Assembly (NCBI RefSeq): GCF_020551945.1
Contig: NZ_JAJBZH010000001.1
Span: 62,001-126,000 of the forward strand
DNA from: Cellulosimicrobium marinum
GTDB taxonomy: Bacteria; Actinomycetota; Actinomycetes; Actinomycetales; Cellulomonadaceae
DNA: 64,000 bases
Direction: 5' to 3'
A program made the position numbers and the translations under genes. The notes under the pieces were generated by a model. It saw nothing but the letters and a program-made list of their open reading frames with translations. It made no database searches and was not told where the DNA came from. Shown piece after piece: positions 8,075-16,822 of this stretch (positions are counted from its first letter, which is position 1; the number at the start of each line of letters is the position of its first letter).

Positions 8075-9544
8075 TCAGGAGCCGTACGGGACGACGGCCT
8101 CGTCGGTGATCTCGGACCCGTCGCGCTCGGCGGTGACGGTGACCTGGGCCTCGCCGGCGGGCGCGTCCGCGACGCGCGTGGCGAAGGACTGGTACGCGGA
8201 CCGGCCGGGGGCGACGTCCTCGAACGTCCGGGTCCCGTACGCGGTGCTCACGGTGATGTCGACGGCGGTCGTCTCCTCGTTGACGACGCGCACGGCGACG
8301 TAGTCCTTGCCCGCGAGGGAGCGCAGGTCGGCCTCGGCGGTGAAGGCGAGGTCGTCCCCGGCGTCGACGAGCCCGGACTGCCACTCGGCGAGGTCGGCGA
8401 GCTTGCCGCGCAGGTGGTCGACGTCGCCGGACTCGTCCGAGAGGCCCGCGGCGAGCGCGTCGGCCTCGGAGATCGCGGCGACGGCGCCCGCGTGGTCGCC
8501 CGCGTCGGCGGCGGCCTCGGCGGCGTCGAGCCGTGCGGTGATCCCCATGAGCGCCTCGGCGTCGGCGTGCCCGGTGCTGTCGTCGAAGCCCTCGACGATG
8601 CCGTCGACCTCGCCGAACGTCACGCAGTCGCCGCCGCCGCTGATTACGCCGGCGGTCCACTGGACGCCCTTGAGGACGTGCTCGAGGAAGAGCGGGTCGG
8701 TCCACGACGCGTCGGTGTGGCCCGCGCCCTCGTACCAGGAGCGCCCGCCCTCGAAGTTGTGGCACCAGGCGAGCGGGTGGTCCTCGCCCATGGCGTTGTT
8801 GCCGGGGGAGTAGGTCGACTCGTCGAGCGTGATGAGGACGTGGACGTCCTCGCGCGGGTTGGTCGTGTAGTTGTACCACTCGTCGAACCGCTCCCACGCG
8901 GCGGGCAGGTGCGCGGTCGAGGGGTGGTTCGGGCTCTCGACGCGCATGGTGGCGGTCTGCTGCGCGGGGTGGCTGGCGAACCGGGCGCCGCCGCCGGTGA
9001 GCTGGCTGTACCAGGGCACGGTGTGCATGGTGTCGGTCGCGGCGTGCAGGCCGACGAACCCGCCGCCGGAGCGGATGTAGCCCTGGAACGCGGCGAGCTC
9101 GGCGTCGTCGAGCAGGCGCGGCGTGGCGGGGTTGAGCGAGTTCGTGTTGTCCACCGGGGACACGAACACGATCGTGGCGTACTGCTGCAGGTCCTGCGTG
9201 CTGGTGAACGGCGTGCTGTCCATGGTGAGGTCGGGCTGGCCGGGCGAGCCGGCGCCCCACCAGCCGGACGAGCTGTTCGGCGGGTCCCACACGTCGACGG
9301 TGAACCCGTTGTCCGCGCCGAGCTCGATGAGCGCCTGGGTGGTGTTGTCGATGTGGGAGTGCCGGAAGCCGAGCGTCTCGCCGACGACGAGGATCGTGTA
9401 CGGCTCGTCGGCCGCGGCGACGGGTGCGGCCGGGACGGCGGAGGACGCCGGGCCCGCTGCGGCGAGCGCCACGCCTGCGGCGAGCGGGAGCGTGGCGAGC
9501 GCTGCCGTCGTGCGGCGGATCGTCTTTCCGTTGAACAAATGCAT
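8075..9544 (-). CDS. secreted ThuA-domain protein
   Basis: 489 residues. A Sec-type signal peptide covers about 1-40 (basic start NGKTIRR, then an Ala/Leu core ending near AASSAVPAAP-like residues). Residues 50-290 are a ThuA (trehalose-utilisation, class I amidotransferase-like) domain with GGGFVGLHAATD and the following TVPWY. The rest is a helical Ala-rich segment (about 320-400) and a small beta domain. ThuA-type proteins are tied to disaccharide metabolism in rhizobia; extracellular versions in actinomycetes are of uncertain function. ATG 9544 is preferred since earlier starts precede the signal peptide. A palindromic operator lies between its candidate minus-35 and minus-10. Confidence 0.85.
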   Translation of the reverse strand: MHLFNGKTIRRTTAALATLPLAAGVALAAAGPASSAVPAAPVAAADEPYTILVVGETLGFRHSHIDNTTQALIELGADNGFTVDVWDPPNSSSGWWGAGSPGQPDLTMDSTPFTSTQDLQQYATIVFVSPVDNTNSLNPATPRLLDDAELAAFQGYIRSGGGFVGLHAATDTMHTVPWYSQLTGGGARFASHPAQQTATMRVESPNHPSTAHLPAAWERFDEWYNYTTNPREDVHVLITLDESTYSPGNNAMGEDHPLAWCHNFEGGRSWYEGAGHTDASWTDPLFLEHVLKGVQWTAGVISGGGDCVTFGEVDGIVEGFDDSTGHADAEALMGITARLDAAEAAADAGDHAGAVAAISEADALAAGLSDESGDVDHLRGKLADLAEWQSGLVDAGDDLAFTAEADLRSLAGKDYVAVRVVNEETTAVDITVSTAYGTRTFEDVAPGRSAYQSFATRVADAPAGEAQVTVTAERDGSEITDEAVVPYGS

Positions 9545-9622
9545 GGGGTGCTTCTCCTCGTCTCGGCGATGAGCGGCGGGAGCCGTGGTGCCGCCGCGTC
9601 GGTGCGGGCCAGCCACCGCTAC

Positions 9623-9645
9623 CTTTCGTCGTTGGTCGACAAAAG
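9623..9645. promoter_or_regulatory. palindromic operator in the ThuA gene promoter
   Basis: CTTTCGTCG (9623-9631) and CGACAAAAG (9637-9645) form an inverted repeat with one mismatch and a 5-bp centre. On the minus strand it falls between TTGACT (9644-9649) and AAAGGT, the likely minus-35 and minus-10 of the ThuA gene. This resembles sugar-responsive repressor sites (ROK or LacI families); no such regulator is encoded in the window. Confidence 0.6.
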
Positions 9646-9689
9646 TCAAGGTTTCGGCGCCATATCCGTCGTGTCGTAGGCTCCCGGTC

Positions 9690-11021
9690 GTGGCCCGCGT
9701 CAACGGTCTTCTCGCCGACACGACGCCGCTCCGCACCTCCCCGCCGTTCCGCCGCCTGTGGTGGGGCCTCGGGATCTCGAACCTCGGCTCCCAGCTCACC
9801 GTGGTCGCCGTCGGGCTCCAGGTCTACGCGCTCACCGGGTCGTCGCTCGCCGTCGGGGTGCTCGGGGTGTGCGCGCTCGTGCCCCTCGTCGCGCTCGGGC
9901 TGTACGGCGGCGCGCTCGTCGACGCCTACGACCGGCGCAAGGTCGCGCTCGCCGCGTCGAGCGCGCTCTGGGTCATCACGGCGCTGATCGCGCTCCAGGC
10001 GTGGCTGCACCTCGACTCCGTCGGCGTGCTCTACGGGCTCGTCGCGGCGCAGTCCGCCGCCTTCGCCATCAACAACCCCGCGCGGACCGCGATCGTCCCG
10101 CGCCTCGTCGAGCCGCAGCTCCTGCCCGCCGCCAACGCGCTCCAGACCCTCGCCTGGAACGTCGCCCTCACGGTCGGCCCGCTCGGCGGGGCCCTCCTCG
10201 TCGCCCTGTGGGGCTACCAGGTCGCCTACACCCTCGACGCGCTGCTGTTCACCGCCGCCCTCTGGGCGGTCTGGCGCCTCCCGGACATCCCCCCGGTCCC
10301 CACGCCCGCGACGTCGGGCACGCCGCCACCGCCTGCCCGACGCCGCGGGCGCGCCCGGGTGGTCGGGTGGCGGTCCGTCGTCGACGGGCTCCGGTACCTC
10401 GGCACGCAGCCGAACATCCGCACGACGTTCCTCGTGGACCTCGCCGCCATGGTGCTCGCGTCGCCGCGCGTGCTGCTGCCCGCCGCAGGCGTCCTCTGGC
10501 TCGGGGGCGGCGAGGCGACGACCGGCGTCCTCACCGCGGCGTTCGCCGTCGGCGCGGTCCTCGCGAGCGCGTTCTCCGGCGGGCTGTCGCGCGTGCGGTG
10601 GCAGGGCCGCGTGATCGTGTGGGCGATCACCGCCTACGGCGCGTCGATCGTCCTGTTCGGTCTCGTGCTGCTCGGGGTGGGTGCGACGTCGCCCGGCACC
10701 GTCCTCGTCGGGTGGGTCGTCGCGGCGTGCGTCGCGCTCGCCCTCGCCGGGGCCTCCGACGCCGTGAGCGCCGTGTTCCGCCAGACGATCCTCCAGACCG
10801 CCGCCCCCGACGAGATGCGAGGCCGCCTGCAAGGCGTCTTCATCGTCGTCGTCGCCGGCGGGCCGCGCCTCGGGGAGCTCGTGCTCGGCGCGCAGTCGAC
10901 GTGGGTCGGGGAGGCGTGGGCGGCCGTGCTCGGCGGCGTCGCGTGCGTGGTCGTGCTGTGGGTGGTCGTGCGCGCGTACCGGGGCTTCTGGCGCTACGAC
11001 GCCCTGCACCCCGAACCCTGA
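9690..11021 (+). CDS. MFS exporter (MFS_3, enterobactin-exporter-like)
   Basis: 443 residues with about twelve hydrophobic segments. It begins with a short cytoplasmic stretch (FRRLWWGLGISNLG) and has the MFS inter-helix signature VDAYDRRKVALAAS after helix 2. A Pro/Arg-rich cytoplasmic loop (about 205-230) splits the two six-helix halves. Family members export siderophores or drugs; the substrate here is unknown. The GTG at 9690 is chosen because TAGGCT (9677-9682) lies seven bases upstream, implying a leaderless transcript. It is divergent from the ThuA gene and followed by a long palindrome. Confidence 0.83.
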   Translation: MARVNGLLADTTPLRTSPPFRRLWWGLGISNLGSQLTVVAVGLQVYALTGSSLAVGVLGVCALVPLVALGLYGGALVDAYDRRKVALAASSALWVITALIALQAWLHLDSVGVLYGLVAAQSAAFAINNPARTAIVPRLVEPQLLPAANALQTLAWNVALTVGPLGGALLVALWGYQVAYTLDALLFTAALWAVWRLPDIPPVPTPATSGTPPPPARRRGRARVVGWRSVVDGLRYLGTQPNIRTTFLVDLAAMVLASPRVLLPAAGVLWLGGGEATTGVLTAAFAVGAVLASAFSGGLSRVRWQGRVIVWAITAYGASIVLFGLVLLGVGATSPGTVLVGWVVAACVALALAGASDAVSAVFRQTILQTAAPDEMRGRLQGVFIVVVAGGPRLGELVLGAQSTWVGEAWAAVLGGVACVVVLWVVVRAYRGFWRYDALHPEP

Positions 11022-11032
11022 GCGTCCCCCGA

Positions 11033-11100
11033 CGAGCGATGCACCCCGGGGCGAGCGATGCACGGAGAAGTGCATCACCCGAGCCGGGGTGCATCGCTCG
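11033..11100. repeat. long intergenic palindrome with nested hairpin
   Basis: Perfect 17-bp arms CGAGCGATGCACCCCGG (11033-11049) and CCGGGGTGCATCGCTCG (11084-11100) enclose a second hairpin GATGCAC/GTGCATC. The GCGATGCAC unit also occurs once more inside as a direct repeat (11054-11062). It can terminate the MFS transcript but its size and internal repetition suggest a repeated intergenic element. The TetR remnant starts at its right edge. Confidence 0.75.
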
Positions 11101-11421
11101 GGAGCGGTTCGGCGAGCGGCGACCGAGCTCCGCGACCCCCGGATCCTCGTCCAGCTCTGGGGCGAGGCAATGACCGACCCCTCGCTGCGCGCCCTCGCGA
11201 CCGACGTCGTCCGCCGGATCCGGCGCGCGTTCGAGCACTACCTCACCGTGTGGCACCGCCGCACGAACGGGCTCGACGAGCCGCAGGCGGCGGCGCTCGC
11301 GGCCGAGCAGGCCCCGCTGTTCGTCAGCGCCTGCCAGGGCTGCATCATCCAGTCCGGCCTCGTCGACGACTTCGACCGCGAGGCCTACCTCGACGTCCTC
11401 GCCCGCCACCTGCCCCGCTGA
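11101..11421 (+). pseudogene. C-terminal remnant of a TetR-family regulator
   Basis: About 105 residues match the C-terminal ligand-binding half of TetR-family proteins (ELRDPRILVQLWGEA, then a helix pair ending DREAYLDVLARHL). The N-terminal DNA-binding helix-turn-helix, which should occupy some 60 residues upstream, is absent: the frame runs directly into the palindrome at 11033-11100 and the end of the MFS gene. The reading frame is intact to its stop, so translation of a fragment from an internal start (for example ATG 11170) is possible, but it could not bind DNA as a TetR protein. It probably once regulated the adjacent MFS exporter. Confidence 0.65.
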
Positions 11422-11425
11422 CTCC

Positions 11426-11462
11426 GGTCGCGCGAGGGACCAGGGTTCTCCCTCGCGCGACC
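11426..11462. terminator. terminator hairpin with repeated loop sequence
   Basis: Perfect 14-bp stem GGTCGCGCGAGGGA (11426-11439) and TCCCTCGCGCGACC (11449-11462). The phrase AGGGTTCTCCCTCG occurs in the hairpin and again directly after it (to about 11476), before the convergent response-regulator gene. Confidence 0.75.
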
Positions 11463-11479
11463 AGGGTTCTCCCTCGGCG

Positions 11480-12241
11480 TCAGGCCAGGCCGGTGTCGCG
11501 GGCGACGATCGCCGCCTGCATGCGTGACGCGACGCCGAGCTTGGCGAGCACGCGCGACACGTGCGTCTTCGCGGTCGCCTCGGTGATGAACAGGTCCGAC
11601 GCGATGCCCTGGTTCGACAGGCCGCGCCCCAGCGCGGCGAGCACGTCGACCTCGCGCGGTGTGAGGTCCGCGAGCCGCGGGTCCGACGACGCCCGGTCGC
11701 CCCGGCCGGACCCGTCACCCGGCCCGGCGTCCGGCCCCTCACCCGACACCGCGCCCGGGTGGGGCGGCCGGCCGGGGCGGGGTGCGCCGTCGGGCACCCG
11801 GGTGCCGCCGGGCGCGCGGGCGAACGCCGAGAGGAGGCGTCGCGTCACCTCGGGCGCGAGCACGCCGTCGCCGTCGGCGACGCGTCGCACGGCGTCGAGC
11901 AGGGCGGCGGGCTCGGCGGTCTTGAGGAGGAAGCCCGCCGCGCCGGCGCGCAGGGCGCCGTCGACGTACTCGTCGAGGTCGAACGTCGTGAGGACGAGCA
12001 CGTCGGCGAGGCCCTCGGCCGTGATGACGCGTGTCGCCTCGATCCCGTCGACGCCGGGCATGCGCAGGTCCATGAGGACGACGTCGGGGCGCAGCGCCCG
12101 CGCGTTGGTGATCGCCGCGGTGCCGTCCGCGGCCTCGCCGACCACCTCGACGTCGTCGGCCGCGTCGAGCAGGAGGCGCAGCCCGGCGCGGATGGCTGCG
12201 TGGTCGTCGGCGAGGAGCACGCGCACCGCGCGCCCCGTCAC
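11480..12241 (-). CDS. LuxR/NarL-family response regulator
   Basis: 253 residues. The receiver domain (1-120) has acidic pocket Asp12/Asp13, phospho-acceptor Asp58 in VVLMDLRMPG and the conserved Lys in FLLKTAEP. The C-terminal LuxR helix-turn-helix (about 188-250) reads LTPREVDVLAALGRGLSNQGIA. Between them is an unusually long Gly/Pro/Asp-rich linker of about 45 residues. The GTG start overlaps the stop of the upstream histidine kinase by four bases, so the pair is translationally coupled. Targets are unknown; no signal-specific gene adjoins, apart from the divergent membrane protein gene. Confidence 0.92.
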   Translation of the reverse strand: MTGRAVRVLLADDHAAIRAGLRLLLDAADDVEVVGEAADGTAAITNARALRPDVVLMDLRMPGVDGIEATRVITAEGLADVLVLTTFDLDEYVDGALRAGAAGFLLKTAEPAALLDAVRRVADGDGVLAPEVTRRLLSAFARAPGGTRVPDGAPRPGRPPHPGAVSGEGPDAGPGDGSGRGDRASSDPRLADLTPREVDVLAALGRGLSNQGIASDLFITEATAKTHVSRVLAKLGVASRMQAAIVARDTGLA

Positions 12242-13599
12242 GTGGCCTCCCGCGGGGCGGGCTCCCCGACGGGGAGGGCGGCGCGCACGACCCAGCCCCC
12301 GGAGCCGGAGCCGGTGCCAGAGCCCGAGCCGGAGCCCCTGCCGGGCCCGGCGTCGAACGACCCCCCGAGGCCGTCGGCGCGCTCCCGCATGGTGAGCAGC
12401 CCGGTCCCGGCGCTGAGGGGCGCCTCGACGGGTGCCGTCGCGTCGCGGGTCCCGTCGTCGCGGACCTCCAGCGTCACCGTCCCGTCGTGGCGACCGAGCC
12501 GGACGGTGACGGGGGATCCGGGGGCGTGCTTGAGCGCGTTCGTCACGGCCTCCTGGGCGATCCGGAAGAGGGCCTGGTCGGCCGCGGCGGGAAGGTGCGA
12601 CGTCGCGACGCCGTCGGGATCGTCGAGGACGACCCGCGCGCTCGCGCGCGCGGTGTCGAGCAGCGCGTCGAGGCCGGCGAGCCGTCCGGGTGCCGCGACC
12701 TCGGCCGTCTCGTCGCGTCGGCCCTCCGTGCGCAGCAGCAGGATCATCGACCGCATCTCGTCCAGCGACGCGACGGCGCTCGCGCGCACCTGCTCCAGGG
12801 CGCGGCGGTCGGTCGCGGCGTCGGGCGGGTGGGTGAGCGCCGCGCCGGAGTGGATCGCGATGGTCGACAGGTGGGAGGCGATGACGTCGTGCAGGTCGCG
12901 GGCCATGGCGGCCCGCTCCGCGCGGACGGCCTCGTGGCGGTCGAGCTCGGCGATCCGTTCGAGGTCGCTCGCGCGCTGGCGCTCCAGGGCGGCCGTCCGT
13001 GCGGCGGCCTCGGCCTCGCGGGCGGCGAGGTCGGCGCGCTCCCCGGCGACCTCGGCGAGCTCGCTCTTCGTGCGCACGTTCGTCGCCCACCACATCGGGA
13101 CGAGCAGGACGGCCCCGAGCTGCAGCCCCATGAACACGAAGGCGCGGACGTCGCGCGTGACCTCGCCGACGGCGACCGCGCCCACCACCACGACGGCGAG
13201 CGACACCCCCCACAACCACGCGCGGGCCCGGGGACGCGTCCACAGCGCCGCGGCGTAGAGGAGGTCCCACAGCACGATCGTGATCGCGAGGCTCCCGCCC
13301 CAGCGCAGGTCGACGAGCGTGACGGCCACGCCGCCCGCCAGGGCCAGCATCGGGTGGTGGCGCTTGACGAGGATGAGCAGGCACCCGACGCCGAGCAGCA
13401 CGACCCGCCACCACGGCGCGGGCGGCTCGACGACGAACGGCGCCCGGACGAGGTCGACCAGCCCGACCTGCAGCAGCACCCACCCGAGCGCGAACGTGAC
13501 GACGGCCGAGAACGCGTCGTTGCGACGGTCCTCGATCCTCCAGACCTGGGACGCCGACCGCAGCGCCGGGCCCAGCCGGGTCGTGCCGTGCGTGCTCAC
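12238..13599 (-). CDS. HisKA_3-type sensor histidine kinase
   Basis: 453 residues. About five or six membrane helices (30-170) are followed by a coiled-coil-like segment (175-230), the H-box MARDLHDVIASHLS with phospho-acceptor His237, and an HATPase domain starting near QALFRIAQEAVTNALKHA. A Gly-Ser repeat follows the last ATPase motif, making the extreme C-terminus unusually flexible. There is no large extracytoplasmic loop, so it probably senses a membrane-located cue. GTG 13599 is chosen because upstream in-frame sequence is Pro/Arg-rich and non-conserved. Operon with the LuxR regulator; divergent from the GAP-family gene. Confidence 0.88.
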   Translation of the reverse strand: MSTHGTTRLGPALRSASQVWRIEDRRNDAFSAVVTFALGWVLLQVGLVDLVRAPFVVEPPAPWWRVVLLGVGCLLILVKRHHPMLALAGGVAVTLVDLRWGGSLAITIVLWDLLYAAALWTRPRARAWLWGVSLAVVVVGAVAVGEVTRDVRAFVFMGLQLGAVLLVPMWWATNVRTKSELAEVAGERADLAAREAEAAARTAALERQRASDLERIAELDRHEAVRAERAAMARDLHDVIASHLSTIAIHSGAALTHPPDAATDRRALEQVRASAVASLDEMRSMILLLRTEGRRDETAEVAAPGRLAGLDALLDTARASARVVLDDPDGVATSHLPAAADQALFRIAQEAVTNALKHAPGSPVTVRLGRHDGTVTLEVRDDGTRDATAPVEAPLSAGTGLLTMRERADGLGGSFDAGPGRGSGSGSGTGSGSGGWVVRAALPVGEPAPREAT

Positions 13600-13732
13600 G
13601 GCACCATCCCAGCACACGGGCCGTCCGGGCGGATCGGTCGAAGGAGGTACGGCCGGTCGGGGTGCGCAGCGCGGGCGGGATCGGTCGTTCGCCCGACGAC
13701 GCGGGGCCGTGGGCGGCGGGAGGCTCGACGGC

Positions 13733-14554
13733 ATGGACCTCCCCCTCGACCTCGGGGCCGACGCCGGCCTCCCGCTCGCCGCGATGGCGGGCGTACTCGT
13801 CGTGCTCGCGCTCGTCGACTCGACGAGCTTCGGCACGCTCCTGATCCCGGTGTGGCTGCTGCTCGCCCCCGGCCGCCTCCGCGCGGGCCGCGTCCTCGCG
13901 TACCTCGCGACGGTCGCGGGCTTCTACCTCGTCGTCGGGATCGTGGTGATGCTCGGCGCGGGGGCCTTCCTCGACCGCTTCGGCGACGCCCTGGACACCC
14001 GGGCGGCGGCGGTCGTCCAGCTCCTGCTCGGGATCGGGCTGTTCGCGCTGAGCTTCCGGTTCGACGGCAAGCGCGCGGCCCGCCGTGCGGAGCAGGCCGC
14101 CGCCGAGGGCCGCACGCCCGCGCCCGGTCGACTGTCCCGGTGGCGCGAGCGTGCGCTCGGTATCGAGGCGGGCACCGTCTCCGGGGGCACCGGGCCCGAC
14201 GGCGCGGTGCGCACCCGCGCGTCCGTCCTCCCCCTCGTCGGGCTCGCGCTCGCGGCCGCCGCGATCGAGGTCGGCTCCATGCTCCCGTACCTCGCCGCGA
14301 TCGGGATCATCACGACGTCCGACGTCGGGTGGCCCGCCTCCGCGGGCGTCCTCGCCGTGTACTGCGTCGTGATGATCGCCCCGGCGCTCCTGCTGCTCGG
14401 TGGTCGGCTGGTGGCGGCACGCGCCGTCGACCCGCTCCTGCACCGGCTCGACCGGTGGCTGACGAAGAACGCCGCCGAGATGACCGGCTGGGTCCTCGGG
14501 ATCCTCGGCGTGCTCCTCGCGCTCAACGCGTTCGGCCGGCTCGGCTGGACCTGA
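13733..14554 (+). CDS. GAP-family (Sap/sulfolipid-addressing-like) membrane protein
   Basis: 273 residues with about six membrane helices in two triplets, split by a charged cytoplasmic loop (about 105-160). The opening helix (LAAMAGVLVVLALVDSTSFGTLLIP) and the phrase LAAAAIEVGSMLPYLAAIGI are typical of the actinobacterial GAP family, named after the mycobacterial glycopeptidolipid-addressing protein and linked there to surface-lipid export. The biochemical role is unproven. ATG 13733 is chosen; upstream frame overlaps the kinase gene. A hairpin follows the stop. Confidence 0.78.
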   Translation: MDLPLDLGADAGLPLAAMAGVLVVLALVDSTSFGTLLIPVWLLLAPGRLRAGRVLAYLATVAGFYLVVGIVVMLGAGAFLDRFGDALDTRAAAVVQLLLGIGLFALSFRFDGKRAARRAEQAAAEGRTPAPGRLSRWRERALGIEAGTVSGGTGPDGAVRTRASVLPLVGLALAAAAIEVGSMLPYLAAIGIITTSDVGWPASAGVLAVYCVVMIAPALLLLGGRLVAARAVDPLLHRLDRWLTKNAAEMTGWVLGILGVLLALNAFGRLGWT

Positions 14555-14582
14555 CGAACGATGCGCCCGCCCCGGGAACGGC

Positions 14583-14614
14583 CGTGGCCCGCCCGGAGGT
14601 CCGGACGGGCCACG
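14583..14614. terminator. terminator hairpin
   Basis: Stem CGTGGCCCG/CGGGCCACG extended by CCGGA/TCCGG after one mismatch; lies between convergent genes. Confidence 0.65.
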
Positions 14615-14633
14615 ACCGCGTGCGCGGGACAGG

Positions 14634-16106
14634 TCAGGCGTGCGTGCCGTTGCTGCCCGACGTCGCGTGCTCGCCGGGCAGCGTTCCGCCCGCGAGGCCC
14701 GAGATGAGGGCGTTGATGTCGACCCCGGTGAGCTGCTTGACGACCTCCTGGCCCTCGCCCAGCACGGACGCGACGTTCTTCGTGATGGCGGACGCGCCGT
14801 CGGTCGAGACGACCGTCATGCCCTGGATCTTGCCGATCGGTTCGGCCGCCGCGCGGACGATCTCCGGGAGGCGCTCGATGAGCTCCTGCACGAGCGCCGC
14901 CTCGCCGTACTTCTTCAGCGCCTCGGCCTTCGCGTCGGTCGCGGCGGCCTCGGCACGGCCCTCGGCCTCGGTCGCGGCCGCGCGGGCCTCACCCTCGGCC
15001 TTGATACCGGCGGCGAGCGCCACCTGGCGGTCGCGCTCGGCCTCACCGGCGCGGCGCACGGCCTCGGCGGACGCCTCGGCGTCCTGGATGGCCGCGGTCT
15101 TGTTCGCCTGGGCGATGGTGGTGCGCTTGTACGCGTCGGCCTCCGTCGCGGCGTTCGCGGCGTCGCGGCGGGCGTTCGCGTCCTGGACCTCGGCGTACGC
15201 CTTGGCCTCGGCGGGCTTGCGGACCTCGATGTCGAGGCGCTCCTGCGTCACGCGGGCCTGCTCGGCGAGCGCCTCGCGCTCCTGCTGCGCGACGAGCCGG
15301 TCCTGCTCGGCGCGCGCGAGCTGCCCCGCGGCCTCCGCCTCGGCGTTGGCGCGGTCGGTGTCCGCCTTGATCGCGGCGCGCTTGAGGTCGAGGGCCTTCT
15401 GGCGCTCGGCGATCTGCTCGGCGGCGTCGATGACGGCGAACTCCGACGCGCGCTGCGCCTCGGCCTCCGACACCTCGGCGACCTGACGGGCGCGCGCCGA
15501 CTCGGCGCGGCCCAGGTTCTGCAGGTAGTCCGACCCGGGGGTGGAGATGTCGGAGATGTTGAGGAGGTCGACCTGCAGACCCTGCTCCGACAGGTCCGCC
15601 TTCGTCGACTGCACGACCCGGTCGGACAGCCCCTTGCGGTCGGAGATGATCTGCTCGATCGTCATGTCGCCGACGATGGAGCGCAGCGAGCCCTCCAGGG
15701 ACTCCTTGATGATCTCGGTGAGCGTGCCCTGCTGGGACAGGAAGCGCTGGGCGGCACGACGCACGCCCTCCTCGTCGCCACGGACCTTGAAGTTGATCGA
15801 CGCCTTGATGGCGATCTTGATGCGGTTCTTGTCCACACCCTCGACGGTGATGCCGATCTGGCGCTGCTCCAGCGAGATGGAGAAGCCCTGCTGGAGGATC
15901 GGCCAGACGAACGTGCGGCCGCCGACGACGACCTTCTGCCCGCTGCCCGCGGCCTCCTTGCGGCCCGCGCCGCGACCCACGATGACGAGGGCCTCGTTCG
16001 GGGGGACGCGGCGGATGCGCTTGCTGATGAAGATGACCACCGCGAAGAACGCGATGACGAGGGCGACGATCGCCAGGGTGGTGATGAGGTTCGTGTCGTC
16101 GAACAT
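14634..16106 (-). CDS. flotillin-like SPFH-domain protein
   Basis: 490 residues. One N-terminal membrane helix (about 8-30), then an SPFH/band-7 domain (about 35-220) and a long Ala/Glu/Lys heptad region (225-420) typical of flotillins, which oligomerise into membrane microdomains. The C-terminus is Gly-rich. The motif PPNEALVIVGRGAG follows the membrane helix as in YuaG/FloT proteins. The ATG lies 46 bp after the NfeD-like gene, so the two form an operon, as they do widely in bacteria where NfeD and flotillin act together. Confidence 0.92.
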   Translation of the reverse strand: MFDDTNLITTLAIVALVIAFFAVVIFISKRIRRVPPNEALVIVGRGAGRKEAAGSGQKVVVGGRTFVWPILQQGFSISLEQRQIGITVEGVDKNRIKIAIKASINFKVRGDEEGVRRAAQRFLSQQGTLTEIIKESLEGSLRSIVGDMTIEQIISDRKGLSDRVVQSTKADLSEQGLQVDLLNISDISTPGSDYLQNLGRAESARARQVAEVSEAEAQRASEFAVIDAAEQIAERQKALDLKRAAIKADTDRANAEAEAAGQLARAEQDRLVAQQEREALAEQARVTQERLDIEVRKPAEAKAYAEVQDANARRDAANAATEADAYKRTTIAQANKTAAIQDAEASAEAVRRAGEAERDRQVALAAGIKAEGEARAAATEAEGRAEAAATDAKAEALKKYGEAALVQELIERLPEIVRAAAEPIGKIQGMTVVSTDGASAITKNVASVLGEGQEVVKQLTGVDINALISGLAGGTLPGEHATSGSNGTHA

Positions 16107-16152
16107 GGTCTGCGCCGGGGCGCGGTTCCTTCCGGTCGTGGGGACGGGCGGG

Positions 16153-16623
16153 TCAGTCGTTGGTGAAGTGGCGGCGCACGCGGACGCGGCTGCCGGACTG
16201 CTCGAGCACGACGACGCGGGCACCCTCGGGGATGGGCTCGTCGGACCAGGCGAGACGGCGCTCGAGCTCGTGCGCGGCGTCGAGCGAGACCTCGCCGGTG
16301 GACGGGTCGATCGCGGTGGTCGCGGTGCCCTGGACGCCGACGAGCGAGCCGGGGACACCGCTCTCGGAGTCGCGCAGGTGCTGCACGAGGCGCTGCACGA
16401 CGAGGACGACGGCGAGCGCGACGACGAAGGACCCGACGTAGGCGATCCAGGTCGGCAGGTCGTTCGCGCTGACGATCACGCCGACGGCCCCGAACACCAC
16501 GCCGCCGACGCCGAGCGACGTGCCCGACAGCGCACCGTCCCCGAGGTCGACGATCTCCCCGACCAGCAGGGACAGGAGCAGGAGGGCGAGGCCGGCGATG
16601 CCGATGACGATGAACGCGATCAT
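16153..16623 (-). CDS. NfeD-like membrane protein
   Basis: 156 residues. Three membrane helices (about 3-22, 38-55, 63-85) precede a C-terminal OB-fold domain (about 95-150; GVQGTATTAIDP and VVVLEQSGSRVRVRR). This is the short form of NfeD without the N-terminal serine-protease domain, the form usually found beside flotillin genes. ATG 16623 is the first plausible start. A TAGGGT element on the minus strand near 16730 may be the operon promoter. Confidence 0.85.
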   Translation of the reverse strand: MIAFIVIGIAGLALLLLSLLVGEIVDLGDGALSGTSLGVGGVVFGAVGVIVSANDLPTWIAYVGSFVVALAVVLVVQRLVQHLRDSESGVPGSLVGVQGTATTAIDPSTGEVSLDAAHELERRLAWSDEPIPEGARVVVLEQSGSRVRVRRHFTND

Positions 16624-16822
16624 GCGAGTCCCTTGCAGTACGGGTGTCCGCACGGGTGCCCACCGCCGGTGCCGACGGGGGAAGGTCCTTGTGCGGCGTG
16701 TGGAGTTGTCGTGAACGTGCCCACACCCTAGCGTGACCGCGCCCGTACCCGGGCACGCCGACGAGCCCTGTGGATGGGGACCTCTCCCCGGTGGCGGCGA
16801 CCCGCCCGACGTGGCCCGTCGC

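Noticed and set aside
16624-16822. small gene between NfeD-like and APH-like genes
   Set aside because: No frame with a ribosome site or neighbour-like codon use; looks like promoter and trailer sequence.
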